Assembly: GCF_050946405.1 (NCBI RefSeq)
Contig: NZ_JBMNUS010000003.1
Location: 186,001 to 250,000 of the forward strand
Length of the DNA stretch: 64,000 bases
Direction: 5' to 3'
Source of the DNA: Pseudochelatococcus sp050946405
GTDB taxonomy: Bacteria; Pseudomonadota; Alphaproteobacteria; Rhizobiales; Beijerinckiaceae
Shown: positions 55,425 through 63,911 of the stretch, piece by piece
Layout of the letters: the number at the start of each line of letters is the position of its first letter
Numbering within the stretch: the first letter of the stretch is position 1
Position numbers and translations under genes: made by a program
Notes under the pieces: generated by a model
What the model was told of the DNA's origin: nothing
Database searches by the model: none
Seen by the model: the letters and a program-made list of their open reading frames with translations, nothing else

Positions 55425-56858
55425 ATGACGAATCCGGTTCACATCATCGGCGGGGGCCTCGCGGGGAGCGAGGCAGCGTGGCAGATCGCCGCGCAGGGCG
55501 TGCCCGTCGTGCTGCATGAGATGCGCCCTGGCAATATCTCGCCCGCCCACAAGACCGCCGCGCTGGCCGAACTGGTCTGCTCCAATTCCTTCCGCTCGGA
55601 TGACGCGTCAACCAACGCCGTCGGCCTGCTGCATCAGGAGATGCGCGCGCTCGGCTCGCTGATCATGACGCGCGCGGACGCGCATCAGGTGCCGGCGGGC
55701 GGAGCGCTCGCGGTCGACCGGGAGGGCTTTGCGCAATCGGTGACGGCGGCCATCGAGTCGCATCCGCTCATCACCATCGCGCGGGAAGAGATCAGGGGCC
55801 TGCCGCCCGAGGATTGGGGCGCGACGATCATTGCCACCGGTCCCCTCACCTCGCCGGCGCTGGCGGAAGCGGTGCAGGCCGCCACAGGCGAGGGATCGCT
55901 GGCCTTTTTCGACGCGATTGCGCCGATCGTCCACGCCGACACCATCGACCGCGGCATCGTCTGGGCGCAGTCGCGCTACGACAAGGCGGGACCGGGCGGC
56001 ACCGGGGCGGATTATCTCAACTGCCCGATGACGCGGGAGCAGTACGACGCTTTCGTCGATGCGCTGCTCGCCGGCGAAAAGACGGATTTTCGTGAGTTCG
56101 AGAAGAACACGCCCTATTTCAACGCCTGCCTGCCGATCGAGGTGATGGCCGAGCGCGGGCGCGAGACGCTGCGCTTCGGGCCGATGAAGCCCGTCGGTCT
56201 GACCGATCCGAACAACCCGGACGTGAAGCCCTACGCCATCGTGCAATTGCGCCAGGACAACGCCTCGGCGACGCTTTACAATATCGTCGGCTTTCAGACC
56301 AAGCTGAAGTATGGCGAACAGGCCCGTATCCTGCGCATGATTCCCGGTCTCGAAAACGCCGAGTTCGCGCGTCTCGGGGGGCTGCACCGCAATACGTTCA
56401 TCAACTCCCCGCGCCTGCTCGATCGCACGCTGCGGCTGAAGGCGCTGCCGCGCCTGCGCTTCGCCGGGCAGATTACGGGCTGCGAGGGATATGTGGAAAG
56501 CGCCGCGATCGGACTCATCGCCGGCCGTTTCGCTGCCGCCGACATGACGGGTGCCGTCCTGCCCCTGCCGCCCCGCACGACCGCCATCGGCGCGTTGCTC
56601 GACTATATCACCGGCGGTCATGTCTCCGTGGAAGTCGCCGATGGCGATGCGGATGAAGACGAGGCCGGGGCGTCTGTGCCGAAGCCGTCTTCCTTCCAGC
56701 CGATGAACGTCAATTTCGGCCTGTTTCCCCCGCTCACGGAGGCGTTGCGGTCAGAGGACGGCAAGCGGCTGCGCGGTTCGGCGAAGGCGCTTGCGCGCAA
56801 GCACGCGCTCACCGCGCGGGCGCGGCGGGACATGACCGCCTGGCTGGCGGCGCTATAA
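55425..56858 (+). CDS. trmFO: tRNA (uracil-5-)-methyltransferase TrmFO (folate- and FAD-dependent)
   Basis: 477 residues. Methylates U54 of tRNA using methylenetetrahydrofolate and FAD. Rossmann FAD motif VHIIGGGLAGSEAAWQIA at the start, then HKTAALAELVCSNSFRSDD and KPVGLTDPNNPDVKPYAIVQ are family signatures. The frame runs upstream to 55284 but the ATG at 55425 gives the conserved N terminus. The stop (TAA) is immediately followed by repeat copy D. Confidence 0.95.
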   Translation: MTNPVHIIGGGLAGSEAAWQIAAQGVPVVLHEMRPGNISPAHKTAALAELVCSNSFRSDDASTNAVGLLHQEMRALGSLIMTRADAHQVPAGGALAVDREGFAQSVTAAIESHPLITIAREEIRGLPPEDWGATIIATGPLTSPALAEAVQAATGEGSLAFFDAIAPIVHADTIDRGIVWAQSRYDKAGPGGTGADYLNCPMTREQYDAFVDALLAGEKTDFREFEKNTPYFNACLPIEVMAERGRETLRFGPMKPVGLTDPNNPDVKPYAIVQLRQDNASATLYNIVGFQTKLKYGEQARILRMIPGLENAEFARLGGLHRNTFINSPRLLDRTLRLKALPRLRFAGQITGCEGYVESAAIGLIAGRFAAADMTGAVLPLPPRTTAIGALLDYITGGHVSVEVADGDADEDEAGASVPKPSSFQPMNVNFGLFPPLTEALRSEDGKRLRGSAKALARKHALTARARRDMTAWLAAL

Positions 56859-56963
56859 TAGAGCGGCGTGCATTCAAGCGGAATCGTCACGCCGTTCTAG
56901 ATTCTATATTTTACCGCAACTTGCGCTCAAATCGATCAATCGACTTGAACGCAAGCTGCTCTG
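56859..56963. repeat. Intergenic double-hairpin repeat, copy D
   Basis: Begins tagagcggcgtg directly after the trmFO TAA stop. First hairpin agagcggcgtg ... cacgccgttct; second hairpin centre gcgctcaaatcgatcaatcgacttgaacgc, with caacttgcg / cgcaagctg arms. Same layout as copies A-C with several base changes. Sits between trmFO and the convergent squalene/phytoene-synthase-like gene. Confidence 0.85.
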
Positions 56964-56966
56964 GCG

Positions 56967-57833
56967 TCAAACCAGTCGGCGCCAGCGCACCGCCGTGCGC
57001 CAGATGGCCCATTGCCGGCGCCATTGCGGCAGGTCGATGAGCGTGCGGGAGGGCTGGTAGCCGCGCCTTTCCATGCGGGCGAGATAGCCGGGCACGGTCG
57101 CCAGCGGCAAGAGCGCCGCGCGCGCCTCGGTCGACAGGGCGGCGATGGCTGATTCCGCCTGTGCGAAATGGTCGCGGGCGATCCGCCGCATGTCGGCGAG
57201 CGCCGAGCGCAGCGCGGGGCTGTCCGGCGACGGCGACATCAGCATGGCGCGGGTGATGCCGTGCGTCTCGAGGATATCCGCCGGCAGAAAAACCTGCCCC
57301 CGCCGCAGATGCCACGGCAGCGCCCGCAGCAGGCCGGTAATCGCATAGGCGACTCCCGCGTGCCCCGCCGCGTCCGCGCCGCCGGGGTCGCGCCCGTCCG
57401 CAAGCACGATGCCCGCGAGACGGAACAGCACCGATGACGTTTCGCCGCAATAGCCCTCCAGATCGTCAAGCGAGGGCATGGGATCTTCGTAGAGGTCGAA
57501 GACGCGCGCATCGATCAGGTCGTGGAAGGCCTGCACCGGCAGCGAGAATCGTGCGATGGCGGCGGCAAGCGCCTCGCTCACCGGGTCGCCGCGCGCGCCG
57601 CCGTCGATCGCGTCGAGCACATCCCGCCACCATTGCAGGCGGATTTCGCCGGGCAGCGGCGCGCTGACCGATTCGCGCACGCGGGCGATTTCGAGGTTGA
57701 AGGCGTAGAGCCCATAAAGGAACGGCCGCTTGTCCGGCGGCGCGAACAGGCCGGCCCAGTAGCGATCCGGGTCCTGCGCGCGCACGAGCGCCTCGCAATG
57801 GGCGGCGACGGATGCGGAAACGGTGGGTGCCAT
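56967..57833 (-). CDS. Squalene/phytoene synthase family protein (NDUFAF6-like)
   Basis: 288 residues, all-alpha isoprenoid-synthase fold. YGLYAFNLEIARVRESVS near residue 40 and PGEIRLQWWRDVLDAI match the family; the first Asp-rich motif is altered, and a second one around DARVFDLYEDPMPSLDDLEGY is partly kept. This form, next to an Mth938 gene, corresponds to the bacterial relatives of the mitochondrial complex I assembly factor NDUFAF6 rather than to carotenoid enzymes; no crt genes are nearby. An upstream TTG at 57851 is possible. Confidence 0.82.
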   Translation of the reverse strand: MAPTVSASVAAHCEALVRAQDPDRYWAGLFAPPDKRPFLYGLYAFNLEIARVRESVSAPLPGEIRLQWWRDVLDAIDGGARGDPVSEALAAAIARFSLPVQAFHDLIDARVFDLYEDPMPSLDDLEGYCGETSSVLFRLAGIVLADGRDPGGADAAGHAGVAYAITGLLRALPWHLRRGQVFLPADILETHGITRAMLMSPSPDSPALRSALADMRRIARDHFAQAESAIAALSTEARAALLPLATVPGYLARMERRGYQPSRTLIDLPQWRRQWAIWRTAVRWRRLV

Positions 57834-57847
57834 GACCGGGTTCCGGG

Positions 57848-58237
57848 TCAATCGACGAGAATCAGGATGGCGGCGACGCGCCGGTCTTCCTCAAGCAGCA
57901 CATTGTAGGTGCGGATTGCGGCGCCCGTTTGCATGATCTCGTAGCGGACGCCCGCTTCCGCCAGATAGCTGCGCGCCCCTGTCGGCAAGGGGCGCAGGGC
58001 GCGGCCGGTGCCGACGAGCAGGAGATCCACCGCCTCGCCTTCGGCCACGGCCCGCGCCAGCAGCGTCGCGGAAAGATCGTCGACCGTCCGCGCCTCGATG
58101 GCGGCGATTCCCGATGGTAACAGGAGCAGGGAGCCCCGGTGCGACATCTCCGCGAAACGGAAGCCGCCGTCGCCGTAGGCCGTGATGCGATGCTGTCCCG
58201 GCAGAAACCCGTCGTATCGCGCCTCCGGCTTCGGCAT
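57848..58237 (-). CDS. Mth938-like domain protein (NDUFAF3-like)
   Basis: 129 residues. Opening MPKPEARYDGFLPGQHRI, then YGDGGFRFAEMSHRGSLLLL and DLLLVGTGRALRPL are diagnostic of the Mth938/DUF498 fold. The mitochondrial homologue NDUFAF3 is a complex I assembly factor. Its start shares a base with the secF stop (TGATG), so translation is coupled, and the squalene-synthase-like gene follows 14 bases later. Function in bacteria is not established. Confidence 0.87.
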   Translation of the reverse strand: MPKPEARYDGFLPGQHRITAYGDGGFRFAEMSHRGSLLLLPSGIAAIEARTVDDLSATLLARAVAEGEAVDLLLVGTGRALRPLPTGARSYLAEAGVRYEIMQTGAAIRTYNVLLEEDRRVAAILILVD

Positions 58238-59184
58238 CAGGGCCTCTGCTCCGCCGCCGCGACCGCCGTCTCCTGCTCCGACTCGACCGGACGCGACCGC
58301 AGGCCGAGATAGATCAGGATCGGCGAGGACACGAAGATCGCCGAATAGGTGCAGATCACCACACCGAACAGCATGACCTCGGCGAAGCCGCGGATCGCCT
58401 CGCCGCCGAAAAGCACCAGCGCCAGCACCGCGAGGAAGGTCGTGGTGGCCGTCATGGCGGTGCGCGACATCGTGGTGTTGACGGAGATGTCGAGCAGTTC
58501 CTCCACCGGAATGCTCTTGTAGCGCCGCATCAACTCGCGCGTGCGGTCGAACACGACGACGGTTTCGTTGAGCGAGTAGCCGACGATGGTCAGGATCGCC
58601 GCGATCGAGGTCATGTTGAACTCGGATTGCGTGACGATGAAGAAACCGACCGTCAGGATGATGTCGTGAATGGTGCCGATGATGGCGCCGATCGCCAGTT
58701 GCAGCTCGAAGCGGAACCACAGATAGGCCATGACCGCGCCGATCGCCAGCACCACGCCGAGCGTGCCCGAGCGCACGAGTTCGCCCGACACGCGCGGCCC
58801 CACCGTCTCGACGCGGCGGAACTCGTAGTCCGCCTCAAAAGCCGCGCGCGCCTGCCGCACGACATTGCCCTGCGCTTCCTCGCCTCCCTCCTGGATGGCG
58901 AAACGCAGTGAAACGCCGCCCTGCGCCCCGAACTCCTGCACCTCGACACCGCCGAAGCCTAGTCCCTCCGCCGCCTGCCGGATGGCGGCGGCGTCGGCAT
59001 GCCCGGATTTCGCCTGCAACTCGATGAGGGTGCCGCCGCGAAAGTCGATGCCGAAGTTGAGGCCGACCGTCATGCCGAGAAGCACCGTGAGCACGACCAG
59101 CACCGCCGACAACGGCAGCGTGACGCGCCGGAAACGGACGAAGCCGAACCGGGTGTCGTCGGGGTAGATGCGAAGCAGGCGCAC
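58237..59184 (-). CDS. secF: Protein translocase subunit SecF
   Basis: 315 residues with six membrane segments and the characteristic FGIDFRGGTLIELQ after the first. Works with SecD to pull preproteins through SecYEG using proton motive force. The start is GTG with Shine-Dalgarno gaggagaaa. Follows secD by 29 bases. Confidence 0.96.
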   Translation of the reverse strand: MRLLRIYPDDTRFGFVRFRRVTLPLSAVLVVLTVLLGMTVGLNFGIDFRGGTLIELQAKSGHADAAAIRQAAEGLGFGGVEVQEFGAQGGVSLRFAIQEGGEEAQGNVVRQARAAFEADYEFRRVETVGPRVSGELVRSGTLGVVLAIGAVMAYLWFRFELQLAIGAIIGTIHDIILTVGFFIVTQSEFNMTSIAAILTIVGYSLNETVVVFDRTRELMRRYKSIPVEELLDISVNTTMSRTAMTATTTFLAVLALVLFGGEAIRGFAEVMLFGVVICTYSAIFVSSPILIYLGLRSRPVESEQETAVAAAEQRP

Positions 59185-59213
59185 TCTCGTTTCTCCTCAA
59201 TATGGCCTACGGC

Positions 59214-60821
59214 TCAGAAAGGCAGCTTTTTCGGCCGCGCCGTGCGGTACCAGAGCGCCACCATCATCCGCGTCATGGTGACGGCGGTGATCACCGTCGT
59301 CAGGATGCCGAGAATGAACACGACGGCGAAGCCGCGCACCGGCCCCGACCCCAGGAAGAACAGGATCAGCGCGGCGATGAGCATGGTGGAATTCGAGTCG
59401 ATGATGGTCGCGAACGCCCGGTTGAAGCCCGCTTCCAGCGCCGATACCAGTGAGCGCCCCGCCCTGAACTCCTCGCGCATGCGCTCGTAGATCAGCACGT
59501 TCGAATCGACCGCCGTGCCGATGGTGAGCACGATGCCCGCGATGCCCGGCAGCGTCAGCGTCGCTCCGAGCAGCGACATCAGCGCGAAAATGAAGACGAC
59601 ATGCACGATGAGCGCGATATTGGCGATGAGCCCGAACAGACCGTAGGTGGCGAACATGAACAGGATGACGAAGACCGCGGAAACCAGCACGGCCGCCTTG
59701 CCGGCCTCGATGGAATCCTGCCCCAGACCCGGCCCGACGGTGCGCTCCTCCACGATGGTGAGCTTCGCCGGCAGCGCGCCCGCCCGCAGCAGGATGGAGA
59801 GGTTGTTCGCCTGCTCCACGGTGAAACTGCCGGAGATCATGCCCGATCCGCCGGTGATCGGCGTCTGGATACGCGGGGCGGAAATCACCTCGTTGTCGAG
59901 CACGATGGCCATGAGGCGGCCTACGTTCTCCGTCGTCGCCTGCCCGAAGCGCTGCGCGCCGCGCATGTTGAAACGGAAATTGACGATGGGGCGGCCGGTC
60001 TGCGGATCGAACGAGGGCTGTGCGTCGACGAGATCGGCGCCGTCGACGGCCTGCTGACGCTCCACGGGAAGCGTCTGGCCGGGAAACTCCTGCGACGGGA
60101 TGTTGTCGACGTCGCCGGAACCCGTTTCCGACACGAAGCGGAATTCGAGCTTGGCCGTGCGGCCGAGAATGTCCTTGAGCCGCTGCGGGTCCTGAAGGCC
60201 GGGCACCTGCACCTGAACGCGGTCCGCGCCCTCGCGCTGGATGTTGGGCTCCGTCGTGCCCAGCGCGTCGACGCGCCGGCGCAGCACCTCGATCGCCTGG
60301 TCGACGGCGCGGCGAACGCGGTCGTTGATGCCGGCCTCCGACAGCGTGAGCCTGATCAGCCCGTCCGCTTCCGCGGCGACGTCGATGGTCGAGGCTCCCG
60401 CCTGTCCCAGCAAAGGGTTGCCGATGGGCTGCGACAGGGCGCGCAGGCGCGGCAGCACGGTGTTGCGCGCCGTTTCGTCCGCGACGCGGACCTGCACGCC
60501 GCGCGGCTGCACCACGATGCCACCCTGCGCCGTCACCCGTTCCTCGCGCAGAATGGCGCGCACGTCGTCTCGCAGCAGGTTCACCTGCGTGCGCAGCAGA
60601 TCGTTGGTGTCGACCTCCAGCACGACATGCGATCCGCCTTGCAGATCGAGACCGAGCACGACGCCCTGATGCGGCACGAGCGCGCGCGGAATCCACGACG
60701 GCACCGCCGCGATGAAGGCGTCGCGCTGGGCGGGCGAGAACAGGCTGGGCGCGGCGAAGAGAAAGCCCAGCACGGTGAGCACGAGAACGGCAACGACCTT
60801 GCCGGTCGAATAGCGGAGCAT
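59214..60821 (-). CDS. secD: Protein translocase subunit SecD
   Basis: 535 residues. First membrane segment VVAVLVLTVLGFLFAAPSLF, then the conserved GLDLQGGSHVVLEV, a large periplasmic domain, and five C-terminal membrane helices with the TLPGIAGIVLTIGTAVDSNV segment. The ATG at 60821 is the family start, and a Shine-Dalgarno (aggaagg) lies upstream. Confidence 0.97.
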   Translation of the reverse strand: MLRYSTGKVVAVLVLTVLGFLFAAPSLFSPAQRDAFIAAVPSWIPRALVPHQGVVLGLDLQGGSHVVLEVDTNDLLRTQVNLLRDDVRAILREERVTAQGGIVVQPRGVQVRVADETARNTVLPRLRALSQPIGNPLLGQAGASTIDVAAEADGLIRLTLSEAGINDRVRRAVDQAIEVLRRRVDALGTTEPNIQREGADRVQVQVPGLQDPQRLKDILGRTAKLEFRFVSETGSGDVDNIPSQEFPGQTLPVERQQAVDGADLVDAQPSFDPQTGRPIVNFRFNMRGAQRFGQATTENVGRLMAIVLDNEVISAPRIQTPITGGSGMISGSFTVEQANNLSILLRAGALPAKLTIVEERTVGPGLGQDSIEAGKAAVLVSAVFVILFMFATYGLFGLIANIALIVHVVFIFALMSLLGATLTLPGIAGIVLTIGTAVDSNVLIYERMREEFRAGRSLVSALEAGFNRAFATIIDSNSTMLIAALILFFLGSGPVRGFAVVFILGILTTVITAVTMTRMMVALWYRTARPKKLPF

Positions 60822-60986
60822 TGTCGGGCGGCCTTCCTGATGCCGATGAAAACTTTTCCCGGCGGGGCCGGCGGGTGACAAGGGCGATCGCCAGCGAATC
60901 GCCCCTCGCCCGCCCTGCGCCGGCCATATGGGCCGGGCGGTTGCCTGCCCGGCCTTCCTGTCCGGTCCATTACTCCCGTCCGGTTA

Positions 60987-61337
60987 TCATTTGCCGGCGG
61001 CTTCGCCTTCGCTCTTCACCGGTTCGCTCTTGGCGCGGACGTCGGCGATGGTCGAGCGCACGATGCGAACCCGCACGCCTTCCGCGATTTCCGCCTCGAC
61101 TTCGTTATCGTCGATGACCCGCGTCACCTTGGCGATGAAGCCGCCCGAGGTGACGATGGTATCGCCGCGCCGCACGCCCTTCACCATTTCCTGATGCGCC
61201 TTGGCGCGCTTCTGCTGCGGGCGCAGAATCAGAAACCACATCACGACGAAGATGAGGATGAAGGGGATGAACTGGATGAGAATATCGCCGCCACTGGGAG
61301 CGGGAGCTGCGCCTTGGGCGAAGGCCGTCGAGATCAA
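60987..61337 (-). CDS. yajC: Preprotein translocase subunit YajC
   Basis: 116 residues. One N-terminal helix (FIPFILIFVVMWFLILRPQQ) and a cytosolic part with KRAKAHQEMVKGVRRGDTIVTSGG, the YajC signature. First gene of the yajC-secD-secF set; secD follows after 165 bases. Confidence 0.97.
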   Translation of the reverse strand: MISTAFAQGAAPAPSGGDILIQFIPFILIFVVMWFLILRPQQKRAKAHQEMVKGVRRGDTIVTSGGFIAKVTRVIDDNEVEAEIAEGVRVRIVRSTIADVRAKSEPVKSEGEAAGK

Positions 61338-61403
61338 GGGTCATCCTCCAGACAGAAATATCGCGCCAATCCGGCATGGATATGGAGTCGAAAAGTTGCG
61401 GGG

Positions 61404-61431
61404 ACTATAACCATCGCGCAAGCGAAATCAA
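61404..61431 (-). promoter_or_regulatory. Candidate yajC-secDF promoter
   Basis: On the minus strand: TTGATT, 16-base spacer, TATAGT. Start would be near 61397, about 60 bases before the yajC ATG, in the divergent gap with the DUF815 gene. Confidence 0.55.
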
Positions 61432-61488
61432 ACGCCCTGCGCCGGTTTTGCGCGGCCGGGGCGAAAACGGCAATGAGGAAAAGGACCG

Positions 61489-62406
61489 ATGGCGGACGGG
61501 AACATGGGTGCGAGGACGGATGAACGGGCTGCGGTGCAGCCGGACGGGGCGCTGCTGCGCGAGATTCGCCGTCTCGCCGATGCGCTGGAAAGGCTCGCGC
61601 CTGCGCCTTCGCCGGCGCCGGACATCGCCGCCGCCGATGCCTTCGTCTGGCAACCGCCGGGCACGCTCGCGCCCGTGGCGCGCGTCAACAGGGTCGAGAT
61701 CGGCCTGTTGCGCGGCATCGACCGGCTGCGCGATGCGCTTTTCGATAACACCGGGCGTTTCGCGCGAGGGCTGCCTGCCAACAACGCGCTGCTGTGGGGC
61801 GCGCGCGGCATGGGCAAGTCGTCGCTGGTGAAGGCCGTGCATGCCGAGGTCAACGCGGCGCGGGCCGGCACCGAGGGCGGACCGCTCAAACTTGTGGAAA
61901 TCCACCGCGAGGATATCGAAAGCCTGCCGGCGCTGATGACCATCCTGCGCAGGGATGCGCACCGATTCATCGTCTTCTGCGACGATCTGTCGTTCGATAC
62001 GGACGATACCTCCTACAAATCGCTCAAGGCGGTGCTGGAGGGCGGCATCGAGGGACGGCCGGCCAACGTGCTGTTCTACGCCACGTCCAACCGCCGCCAC
62101 CTGCTGCCGCGCGACATGCTGGACAACGAGCGCGCCACCGCCGTCAATCCCGGCGATTCCATCGAGGAGAAAGTCTCGCTGTCCGATCGTTTCGGGCTGT
62201 GGCTCGGCTTCCACAAATGCAGCCAGGACGAATATCTCGACATGGTGTCGGGATACGCGCGGCGCTTCGGCCTCGATGTGCCGCCGGAGGAGCTGCGGCG
62301 GGACGCGCTCGAATGGGCGACGACACGCGGCGCGCGGTCGGGCCGCACCGCATGGCAATATATCTCGGATCTTGCCGGACGCCTGGGCGTTCATATCGAC
62401 GCCTGA
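61489..62406 (+). CDS. DUF815 family AAA-type ATPase
   Basis: 305 residues. Walker A LLWGARGMGKSSLVKAVH near residue 100, Walker B-like FIVFCDDLSF near 155, sensor segment LFYATSNRRHLLPRDM. This is the DUF815 (COG2607) family, predicted AAA+ ATPases of unknown role found beside yajC-secDF in many alphaproteobacteria. Start ATG is preceded by gaggaaaagg. It diverges from yajC and converges with the LysM/LytM gene. Confidence 0.9.
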   Translation: MADGNMGARTDERAAVQPDGALLREIRRLADALERLAPAPSPAPDIAAADAFVWQPPGTLAPVARVNRVEIGLLRGIDRLRDALFDNTGRFARGLPANNALLWGARGMGKSSLVKAVHAEVNAARAGTEGGPLKLVEIHREDIESLPALMTILRRDAHRFIVFCDDLSFDTDDTSYKSLKAVLEGGIEGRPANVLFYATSNRRHLLPRDMLDNERATAVNPGDSIEEKVSLSDRFGLWLGFHKCSQDEYLDMVSGYARRFGLDVPPEELRRDALEWATTRGARSGRTAWQYISDLAGRLGVHIDA

Positions 62407-62486
62407 CGCGCTCGACCGGGAGGAAACGCGCGAATGAGGAAGGCGGCGGGACGAAACCGTGCCGCCACTCTGCCCGTTTTCCGTCC

Positions 62487-63746
62487 TTACAGCCCGGCGA
62501 GATGCGGCAGCGGATCGACCGGCTTCGAGCCCTTGCGCAGCTCGAAATGAAGCTGCGGCGAGGTCACGTTGCCCGTCTGGCCGGATTTCGCGATCGTCTG
62601 GCCGCGCGAAACCTTGTCGCCGCGCTTGACCTTCAGTTCGCCGTTGTTCGCATAGGCGCTCACCCAGCCGTTGTCATGGCGGATCAGCACCAGATTGCCG
62701 TAGCCCTTCAGTTCGTTGCCGGCATAGGCGATGACGCCGCCCTCGGCGGCCTTCACCGGCGTGCCCTCAGGCACCGCGATGTTGATGCCCTCGTTACTGC
62801 CGCCGAAGCCGCTGATGACGCGCCCGCGCGCCGGCCAGCGGAAGCCCGCGCCGTCGTCGGCCGCCGCGTTTGCAGTCGTTTCCGCCGGCTTTTCCTGCGC
62901 GACGGGCTTTTCCTGCACAGCCGGCTTGGGCTGCGCCGGTGCGGGGGTTGCGACAGGTCTGGGCGCCTCCGTCCTCGGCGCGACCACCGCCGGCGGAACC
63001 GCTGCCGGCGGCAGGGAGGCGACCGTCTGACGCGCCGGGGGCCTTGCCACGGGCGGGACCGCCCCGCTCATGCGGGACGCCTGTTCGTTCAGCGATCCGG
63101 CCGCCGCCTCGGCTCGCGCCACGGGCTTGGCAACCGCCTGCGTCGTTGCGGTCGCCACGCGGGGCGCAACCTGCGCCGCCGCATGCTGCACCGGCGCGGC
63201 TGCGGCTGCGGCCACGCCGGGCGAGGCGCCGCTGCCGGGATTGTACACCGGAATTACGAGCTGCTGGCCGGGCGCGATCTGGCTGGCGCTGGAAAGGCCG
63301 TTCGCCGCCAGGATGGCGGCCGAGGGCACGTTATATCGCCCGGACAAGGTGGCCAGCGTATCGCCGGTGCCGACGTAGATCGGCGATCCGCCTTGCGCCG
63401 ACCAGCCCTTCGCCGATCCGCCGATAGCCTCCACCGTGCTTGCCGTCTGCCGTGCCGAAGGCGTAGCCGGGGCGCCGTAGCCCGGCTGCGCCGCGGCCTG
63501 GCGGACGGGCACGGGCGGATCGAGCGGCGCGGATTGCACGGGCATCGTCGGCGAGGCGCCGAGGCTGCCCGTCGTCGTGTTGTCGGCGCGGGTTTCGCCG
63601 AAGGGGTTGGCGAAAGGATTGTCGCCGAAACGCAAAGTATCGGAACTGCATGCCGCAACGGCGCCGGCGAGCAGTCCCGCGACGGCCAGGCGCTGGATAG
63701 GCCCCGCATGAACCGCCGGCAGCAACGTTTTTTCGCTCTCAGACAT
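62487..63746 (-). CDS. NlpD-like LysM and degenerate LytM (M23) envelope protein
   Basis: About 419 residues. Hydrophobic IQRLAVAGLLAGAVAACSSD is a likely lipoprotein signal (lipobox-like VAAC). One LysM domain at about residues 150-197 (VGTGDTLATLSGRYNVPSA), a long Ala/Pro/Val-rich linker and a C-terminal LytM fold (about 310-419). The zinc-binding His and Asp of active M23 enzymes are replaced (NEGINIAVPEG where active enzymes read HxGxD; AYANN where active enzymes have HxH), while LHFELRKG remains. That matches NlpD-type activators of amidases rather than a peptidase. The frame extends 11 codons further upstream (63779). Confidence 0.88.
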   Translation of the reverse strand: MSESEKTLLPAVHAGPIQRLAVAGLLAGAVAACSSDTLRFGDNPFANPFGETRADNTTTGSLGASPTMPVQSAPLDPPVPVRQAAAQPGYGAPATPSARQTASTVEAIGGSAKGWSAQGGSPIYVGTGDTLATLSGRYNVPSAAILAANGLSSASQIAPGQQLVIPVYNPGSGASPGVAAAAAAPVQHAAAQVAPRVATATTQAVAKPVARAEAAAGSLNEQASRMSGAVPPVARPPARQTVASLPPAAVPPAVVAPRTEAPRPVATPAPAQPKPAVQEKPVAQEKPAETTANAAADDGAGFRWPARGRVISGFGGSNEGINIAVPEGTPVKAAEGGVIAYAGNELKGYGNLVLIRHDNGWVSAYANNGELKVKRGDKVSRGQTIAKSGQTGNVTSPQLHFELRKGSKPVDPLPHLAGL

Positions 63747-63911
63747 CGCCCCACCTAACCCGTACCCGTGAATCTCCATGCCGCCAATAAGATCGGATTC
63801 TGGTTAAGCAAGCGTTGCCAAACCGGCGTTCGGGTGAGATTGATTCACCTTGAGCAACGTTTTTTCAGCGCACGCCATCACGGCGTCATGCGGGCGTTCG
63901 TCCTCTCCGTT

